This document shows, piece by piece, positions 57,101 to 64,000 of a stretch of 64,000 bases of DNA. Location: positions 106,960,501 through 107,024,500 of the forward strand of contig NC_134137.1 of the NCBI RefSeq assembly GCF_033958435.1, in the 5' to 3' direction. The notes beneath the pieces were generated by a model. The model did no database searches and was not told the origin of the DNA. It saw only the letters and a list, made by a program, of their open reading frames with translations. Each line of letters opens with the position of its first letter. The stretch's first letter is position 1. Made by a program: the position numbers and the translations under genes. This stretch comes from Carettochelys insculpta. Lineage: Eukaryota > Chordata > Testudines > Carettochelyidae.

Positions 57101-58440
57101 CTAGAGAGAAGCTGGGAAGAAGCACTGGTTAGTGGCCCCCTGTAACAGTCATGGCCAGCGGCAGGCGCCTGCTCTGGGCAGCGTGGGCCTCTGCACCTTG
57201 TCCCAGTCTGTGTACGCCCAACCTCGGGGCTGACAGCCGTCTCCCCAGGAGTCTTGTCCCCTTTATGGGGCTGCTGGCCAGCAGGGTGCACACCCAGGCC
57301 CTGGTTGGCCAGGACAGTGGGCAAACAGTTAGGGACCCCCGCCCTGGTTGAGAGCAGGCAGCAGGCAAACAGTCAGGGAGCCCAGCCCTTAGTTCAGGGT
57401 CAGACAGCAGGCAGACTGTTACCCACCAAGGTGGTGTGGCTTGGAAGAGGTGAGGGGCTGGCTCTGCAGAGGTGGGGTAGGGAGACGCAGGCCGTCCCAC
57501 TCCATTGCGTCCCGGCCTGGGGTCCTAGCGACAGCTCGCACTGTGCACTGGGTAGTGGGGATCCAGGCATCAACACGCTACCGTGAGCTCAGGTGGAGCA
57601 TTCCCCGGCCCACTTCCTACCTCGACCTCCATTGGTGTTTGGGCCCATTTGGAGTTTTCAGCCAGCTCTGGAAAGCGTCTCTCTTCGGGGTAAGTAGCAG
57701 CGGGTGGGTCCAGCCAGTCGGGCATCTCCACATCATTTAGGTAGTATGCAGGGGGCAGGACCGTGGGCTCTGGTAGGTCCGAGGCCTCGGCGTTGCAGGC
57801 GACAGGCAGTACTCCAGGGCAGCTGGCCACAGGCAGGCGCTCTGGCGGAGCCTCGAGGCATGGGGTTTGCCACAGGCCTGTGAGCTCCGGTAGATCAGAA
57901 AAATCCGTGTACTGGGCTAATGGCAGGCTTGGCTGCGGCCCTCCGGGTTGGGCAGAGCAGCTGGCCGGTGGCTGTCATTGGCCTGGCAGTCTGGCCTGGG
58001 TACCCCAGCTCCCAGGAGCCTGGTCAGAGACCTTCGCCCTGCTTCAAGGCCAGTCTTTTAATGAGCCTTGAGCCCCACCCCTGGTACTTCCAGCCCCAGG
58101 TGTTGCTCTCTGGGGGGTGGGGCACAGGTGTTCTGGGCCTGCCCACCAAGGTCTCTGAGAGGCCTCCTCAGCCTCCAGGTCAGGGGGAGGCTACTGCATC
58201 TCGCTACATCCCTCAATAACAAAGTTCAGGCTCCCACCCCACCCCACCCCACCCCACATTCCAGCACCAGCTCCTGCTCCGCCACTGCCGCTCCCTTGTT
58301 GGTGGGGACAGCGTGCAGCCTCCTGAAGATGGCGACGTGGGGCTTGCCATGCCATGCGGTGAGCCGCTGTGGGCGGCAGACACAAGGCAGGAGAGCGGAG
58401 GAGCCTGCCAGCTGCACATACAGGCAGTACAGAGAGACAC
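57101..58440. other. GC-rich 1.3-kb block of unknown origin with a CCCCA tract
   Basis: The block has higher GC than its surroundings and proline-rich frames on the minus strand (57570-57830), without a recognised domain. A (CCCCA)5-like tract lies at 58231-58257. It abuts the Penelope-like sequence that begins at about 58450. It could be the 5' part of a retroelement, but no motif confirms this. Confidence 0.4.
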
Positions 58441-58449
58441 AGGGCAGTG

Positions 58450-59190
58450 ACGACAAGTGGTGTTCTGTTCTGAAGATTAATGTTACCAACTCTTTCCACA
58501 TATTTACAGTGGAGACACCATCACTAGACCTAACTATGTCAGTTACACAATCCGGGGCTCATATTCCTGCACTTCTACCAATGTGATAGATGCCATCATG
58601 TGCCAGCAGTGCCCCCTGCTATGTATATTGGACAAACTGTACAATCAATTCACCGAGGAATGAATAGACACAAATCGGATATTAGGAATCTGAATACACA
58701 TTAACCTTTCAGTGAGCATTTTGGTCTAGCAGGTCATAGCATCCAAAATTTGTAAGTGTGCATTGAAAACCAGATTACACAGGGAGACATTTGCATTGGC
58801 ATTCATTCTGAAGTTTGACACTTTTCACCTCAGACTCAATAAAGATCAATTTCCTTAAAAATTGCAAGGACAGTTCCCCACCTTTGATATTCGTAGTGAT
58901 CCCAGGCAGCTCACTCAACTTAACAGACACTTGGAGAAACTCTCTTCCTACCTCCCCCCATCCTATCTAGCTGATTTGTCAGCTTTTATTTCATTTTTTT
59001 CTCTCTCTCTCTTAAATTCTCTTTGTCTCAGTTATCATTCATCAGGATTTCCCAGATCTGAAGAAGTGGGTCTGTCCCACGAAAGCTCATCACCTCATAA
59101 ATTATTTTGTTAGTCTTTAAAGTGCTACGACTGCTTCTTTTTTTTTTTTTTTTTGTGAAGATACAGACTAACACTGCTACCTCTCTGAGA
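58450..59190 (+). mobile_element. Penelope-like retroelement, 3' part, plus strand
   Basis: A plus-strand frame reads MCQQCPPAMYIGQTVQSIHR (about 58598-58655) followed by RHKSDIRN, the GIY-YIG region. The 3' end has GAAGAAGTGGGTCTGTCCCA, AATTATTTTGTTAGTCTTTA, a run of about 18 T and ACAGACTAACACTGCTACCT. It belongs to another PLE subfamily than the copy at 48456 because the tail differs. Confidence 0.85.
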
Positions 59191-59244
59191 GTACGTAAGT
59201 TTAGAATTGATGAGATATTTCCGAATATTATGATGTGTTGTAGC

Positions 59245-59530
59245 AGTATCTCGTGGCAGGTCTATACTAGATTGGAAGGTCAAATTAAGGTATGCAACCC
59301 CAGCTGTGTTAATTAGGTAGCTGGAGTTAATGTACCTTAATTCTGGCTTCCCTGCCGTTTCCACTGCTGCCTGGTCTACACTAGGAGTGGTCGAATTTAA
59401 GGCTGTATGGTTGATTTTATAAACTCTGTCTACACCCCAGCAGTCAATAAGTCGATTAAGCAGCTGTGAAGCCAACATCTGCACTTCTGACTTCCCAATG
59501 AAGTTACGAGAAAAATCGAATTTGCGGTGT
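59245..59530. repeat. MITE of the GTCGAATTTA type
   Basis: GGCAGGTCTATACTAGATTG and AGGTCAAATTAAGGTATGCA, later GTCTACACTAGGAGTGGTCG, resemble a turtle MITE family with GTCTACAC-type ends that I recall. The right end is not clear. Text at about 59590 (TGTCCCACAGTGCCC) is shared with the element at 33240, so the element may extend to about 59650. Confidence 0.5.
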
Positions 59531-60720
59531 TGAGCTAAAACAGTATAGATTAACCAGGGTTAAAATCCATTTTATTAGTCCTGGAAACTGTCCCACAGTG
59601 CCCTTGAGGTGACCTTTCATGTCATTGCTCGAGGTGAGCAGGAAGTGGGAAATGGCAGCCCGGCATTTAGAATTAATTTGTTTATGATCAACATGGTGAT
59701 TGCATGGAGCTACTTTGCAGAGCTCCAGCATGGAGCCATCAGAAGAGTCAGGGTCTCAGTTCATCTTGCAGGCTAGTCCCCACCCCAATGCAGCTTGTGG
59801 CAGTCTGGGTTGGATTTGTATAGGGGCAACCCCCCTCCCTGACAGGCGCCATGTAGACGGGGATCTATCCGCTGCCCAAACATACCACAGGGCTAACCCC
59901 TCACCCAGGAAAAACAGGTGCACTGTGCAGTCCATGCTTCCAGATAGCAGCATGTCTTGAGATAAGTGCGGTGAAGGCTTCAAAGGCAGGAAAGATTTGG
60001 GGGCTGGCTGTTGGTGGGGGAAGTCAGCCTCTGTGGCAAAGATATCCTGGGGCTGGCTGGCTGGCTGTCACCGGGGAGCCCTGGCCACCTCTGAATTGTG
60101 GGCTGGTCCTTCTAGAACCTGGTGTCTGCTCCATGCTAATGGGAGCCTCGTGATCCCCTGGCTTTACTCTGGCTCCACAGGACTGGGAGGCTGGCCCTGG
60201 CCAGTGCTGAATTGCGGGCTCCCCTCCCCACTTCCCAAAGCACGTGGCTCAGGGGGAGCCGCATAGTCTTTGTGGTGTCTAGTTTGTTGCACAAATGCTC
60301 AGAGATAATTGTAGCCTGAGCACCTTAGCTAATCCACTTTGGCTGCTGTACACGTTGTTCTTTCCTCAGGGGACCAGTGGGGTTCCTGTTAGCATAGCAC
60401 AGTCAGAACTCGGAAAGTGTCCTAGATTGTTGTAGCCTGAGCACCTTTGCCAGTCCTCTTGGCTGCTGTATACTTTGGTGTTCTTTCTCCAGGGGGCCAC
60501 TGATTTCAATGGGGGAAGACAGACTAACCACTAGAAAGCAAGGCACTCTGTCTTTCCTTCTCTTCTTCTTCTGAGTGATGCTAACCACTGGGCACCAGTG
60601 CCCACTGGGATTCCCCACTTTTCTTTATTTCCTTCTGAAAATTGGCCATTTGGCGTCAAAGGGAGGGGAAATCAGGACAATGCAGTCTGGGAAGATAAGT
60701 GGGTGCTATCATGGGACATC
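59531..60720. other. intron-like sequence, no gene seen
   Basis: Mixed composition. Two similar blocks, TTGTAGCCTGAGCACCTTAG (about 60309) and TTGTAGCCTGAGCACCTTTG (about 60430), are about 120 bp apart and mark a short direct duplication with GCTGCTGTACAC/GCTGCTGTATAC following. Otherwise nothing recognised. Confidence 0.5.
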
Positions 60721-60729
60721 TGGTTAAAA

Positions 60730-61500
60730 GATAACTATTGTCTTGATCACAGTGGAGTGGATTATGAGCAGGACAACAGGTGGCCATCAGTGGGGCATTC
60801 AGTGGACACTTTTCAAACAGCTAGAGGACGTTGATTTTGCTGCTGATGTCGCCCTCCGTTCTCACCAACATGAAAGCATGGAAGAAAATGTCGTAACACT
60901 GGACAAAATTGCCTCAATGACTGGACTGAGCATTAACAAAGAGAGACGGAGACAGTGAGGATCAACCAGTCCAACAACACCACCATCACTGTGGGAGGGG
61001 ATGACCTGGGAGATGTGGAGCATCTTGGGGAGTACTATGTGCAGAGATGGAGGATATCAGTGCCAGGATAGGGAAAGCAACAGCTGCATTCAAGACTCTT
61101 TGTCCCATATGGAATTCACAAATAATATCTGCAAACACAAAATGGTGGATCTTCTACACAAATGTGAAGTGTGCGCTCTTGTACGCCAGGTCTCGCATCC
61201 ATACTGAAAAGTCTTCAAATTACAGGCTTACAGACATTCATAAACACATGTTTGAGGTACATCCTTCGCGTCAAATAGCAAGACTTTGTCACAGATGAGG
61301 AGCTTTGAAACAGAACAGGACAAGAACCACTTGACATTCAAATCAAGAAAGAAAATGGGGATGGCTAAACATACTCTCAGAAGACCATCATCCAGCACAG
61401 TCCGTCAAGCTCTCACGTGGAACCTGCAAGGAAGACGCAAAAGAGGAAGATCTTGGACAAAGTAGGGATCTACTGAGATTGAAAGACACCTGGGGTAGTT
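60730..61500 (+). mobile_element. RTE-like LINE remnant, plus strand
   Basis: Coding traces include LEDVDFAADVALRSHQHESM (about 60820-60880), where the catalytic FADD is changed to FAAD, then ITVGGDDLGDVEHLGEYYV-type text, GKATAAFKTLCPIWNSQIIS (about 61068-61127) and VEPARKTQKR (about 61415). The order matches the RT end and C-terminal part of RTE-type LINEs as I know them. Frames change several times. Confidence 0.7.
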
Positions 61501-63665
61501 TTGTCTTGAGACAGAGTGAAGTGGAGAAGACTTTTAGATGACCTATGAGTAAACTCAGAGTACAAGGGTTTAAGTCAAGCCAGTCACTGGTAATGTGGCC
61601 TAGAGGGAGAGTCAACAGAACTTGTTAAGCAGAGGACTAGCTTGAAAGAGGGTGGAATTGTGAGCAGAGAAACTTCTTCTGTTGTCTCATTTCAGCTGTT
61701 CAGAGAAACAAGACTTAGAGCACATTTTTGTAAACATATAGGAGTGTTGCAAAAGAGGAATATCTGCTTCTTATCAATATGTCAAAATTAAGATACCCTC
61801 TCCAAGAGGGCTCTGAATATTGGTTAAAGGCTTGGGCTAAAATGGATAACATGGTGCAGCATAAGTGGGATAAGTCACTTCTTGCTGATTTACCTTCCAG
61901 GAATTCTCCATGGATTTGCACAGTTTGCATAGTTTAAAAGTATTTCTTTGATCATCTTGTAAGCATGATGTATAGTATACTAAAAATTATTTTAAAATCC
62001 AATAGATTAAGCACAAAAGAAGGTCACATTTATGTGACTAATGTTGTGCAGATAGTCATTCTCTTAGAAGTTTGCTGCGTAAATCTGTTCTTACTTCTAT
62101 ACATCTTCTTAAAAAGCCATTTTTTTGATACCTGCTGGAAGCCTTGTTTGCTTGTCATTTTAAGAACAGCACAAGAAGGGGGTCTGTGTGACTGGCAGTG
62201 GCATGTTAGGCAGAAGAGTTTTAAATGCTATCTGAAGTGCCATCCATAGCGATACACCTCCTAAATTTCCAGGTGTGGAGCTCTGTTCTTTGCAACTGAA
62301 AAGCCACTGATAGCTCCTTGTTTTCTGTCCCCTGCTCCCATCTTCTGGGACCAGGGAATACAGCTGTGCGGTTTTTCAAATGACTTAAAATCAGTAAACA
62401 ATATGGAATAATTCAGCTGTGTCTAGAATGGGGCTGGAGATCTTTGACTCATTTAGATTTGATGAACCTCTTCGTATGAGTACTCTGAGAGGAATAGAAG
62501 CAGATGAATCATCTTTGCACCTTAATAAAGGATTAGTCCTTGTGATCCAAGAAACAGCTGCACAGCAAGATCCTTGGTTAGGTACCTTATTCAGATATAA
62601 TCATGCAATAGGAAATGATGCTGTTTGTCTGCCTCATGGTTTCCAGAAGGAGCTGCCTGTGGGTAGGCAAGTCTAGAGGGAGGTTCACGTGAGGTCATGC
62701 TCTGCCACACCAGTTGCAAAGGGCTGGGCTGCTAACTTTCTTACATTTTGCTTGTGACTGGCCTGAAAATTCATGTCCCACCTGCCTGTATCTTTGAGGT
62801 GCAGGTATCCAGCTGAGCTGTGGACAGGTGCAAGAAGTTTTGAGGACTTCTCACTTAGGTCTGCTGCTTCTCATGGTGCATCCCAGATGCAAAGAAGCTG
62901 CTGGTAAAAGACGAAGGATGGTAACAGGTGAACAGGCTCCTTAGCCCTGCTCTGAGCTTTGCAGTGCTTCTCTCCCTCCCCCCGCCCCAACTCCCCACCT
63001 TGCAGCTGTGCACCCAGCTGCCTTCCTCAGCACCCTGTCATCCTCCAGAACCCACCCGTTACTTTCAGATCTCCTACAGCACTGACCAATCTGTCCCAGC
63101 TACAGCTGCTATGTTTTGCACAGCTCCCCCTCCCTATTGTCTCACTGTTGCTGGGGATAGAGCGTGTAGACAATGGGCATAGGTTTCTTGATAAAGCCGA
63201 GTTACTTGCAAATATACCAAATACCAGTTTAAATTGTCTAAAGTGTCAGGTGTAGCATGGCACAAAGCTTGGCTCTTGCGTCCAAACAATATACACATAC
63301 AGATTATCTCTAGGGTTACGTATACAGTAGAACAAACAAGGTGTACGTTAGTAGGCTGTTGTCAGCACCTGGTTTATTAGGGTGTAGCAGCTGTGACTGA
63401 ATCCTGCTGAATTCAAGACTGAGCGTAAAAAAAAAAAAAAAGTTGTATAAAACCTTGAAATCTTTCTTTAAAACAACATTTTTCTCTCTCAAATCTTTCG
63501 TAGTATGAGAAGATATGAGGGAAAAGATGTAACAAGATGACTTGGATGGGACTACTGATGTGGGTAGAGAAACCTTAGTGAATATTTGTGGGATCAGGCC
63601 ACCAGAAGACACATGCACTCTTCTGAAGAGCATAGCTTAAATCACAGGTCAGCAACCCCCGGCAC
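61501..63665. other. intron-like sequence, no gene seen
   Basis: AT-rich DNA with short ORFs. The frame at 62419-62676 has no recognisable domain. A 16-A run is at about 63427. No splice-bounded FARP1 exon was recognised. Confidence 0.5.
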
Positions 63666-63667
63666 AT

Positions 63668-64000
63668 ATTATACTCTCGGTATGCGAGCCAATTTATAGT
63701 GGCATGTGGCGGGGGCACAGGGCTGCAGCCAGAGGTCCCTTTTCCACCCTGAGCCCCTCTCCCCACCCCATGAGCTCCTGCCTGTGGCACAAGGCTGGAG
63801 TGTGGAGCCCCCTCCACTGGGCCAGAGCCCCCCTCCTCTCTGAGCCCCCACTGTGGCGTGCGGCTGGAGTATGAAGCTCCCTCCATGGGACCTGGGCCAG
63901 AACCCCACTTCCCCTGAGCTGTCTCCATGGGGCCGCCATGGCACAGGACAGGGGCTGGGGCTCCTCATTTTCCCCCCCCACACCCCCGAGACATGGCATG
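63668..64000. mobile_element. hAT-like element, left part, cut by window edge
   Basis: Upstream text CACAGGTCAGCAACCCCCGG (about 63640) resembles the CAG.GGTCAGCAACC terminus of a hAT family, so the element probably starts near 63641. A GC-rich core with CCCCTCTCCACCCC-like units follows to the end of the window. The second terminus lies outside. Confidence 0.5.

Noticed and set aside
62419..62676. 85-codon frame that could be a FARP1 exon
   Set aside because: It does not resemble the FARP1 N-terminus, and no matching splice sites were found.

Overview
The window is vertebrate nuclear DNA, most likely from a turtle. This is inferred from many CR1 LINE fragments on both strands, two DIRS tyrosine-recombinase retrotransposons, several Penelope-like (PLE) retroelements with GIY-YIG remnants, and numerous hAT-like and palindromic short DNA transposons. 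Host coding exons are short and separated by kilobases of intron. No prokaryotic-type genes, CRISPR arrays or rRNA genes were seen.

Region 1 (1 to about 18.2 kb) is the 3' end of IPO5 (importin-5) on the + strand. Three terminal coding exons lie at 5220-5448, 13379-13520 and 16591-16677 with correct splice sites and continuous reading phase, followed by a roughly 0.6-1.5 kb 3' UTR. The introns hold an old DIRS copy (27-4128) split by a CR1, a 1.3 kb CR1, a nested LINE complex and small DNA transposons.

Region 2 (about 18.2-38.8 kb) is intergenic and packed with repeats. Its main object is a structurally complete DIRS retrotransposon (25641-30905) with inverted terminal repeats, an internal complementary region, and gag, RT/RNase H and tyrosine recombinase genes, each with inactivating lesions. 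It also holds two long palindromes (19913-20338 and 23325-24087), a DNA transposon split by a CR1 and a PLE fragment.

Region 3 (about 38.8-40.1 kb) is a strong CpG island with a 5' splice donor at 39612. By IPO5-FARP1 synteny this is probably the promoter and first exon of FARP1. The rest (40.1-64 kb) would be FARP1 intron 1. It contains a hAT element with target duplications, a PLE insertion bounded by a 13-bp target-site duplication and inverted terminal repeats (48456-51099), another PLE 3' end (58450-59190) and an RTE-like LINE remnant (60730-61500).

The only host genes supported are IPO5, and FARP1 by context. Everything else recognisable is mobile-element history. Functions and family names come from recognising motifs by eye; no database search was run.
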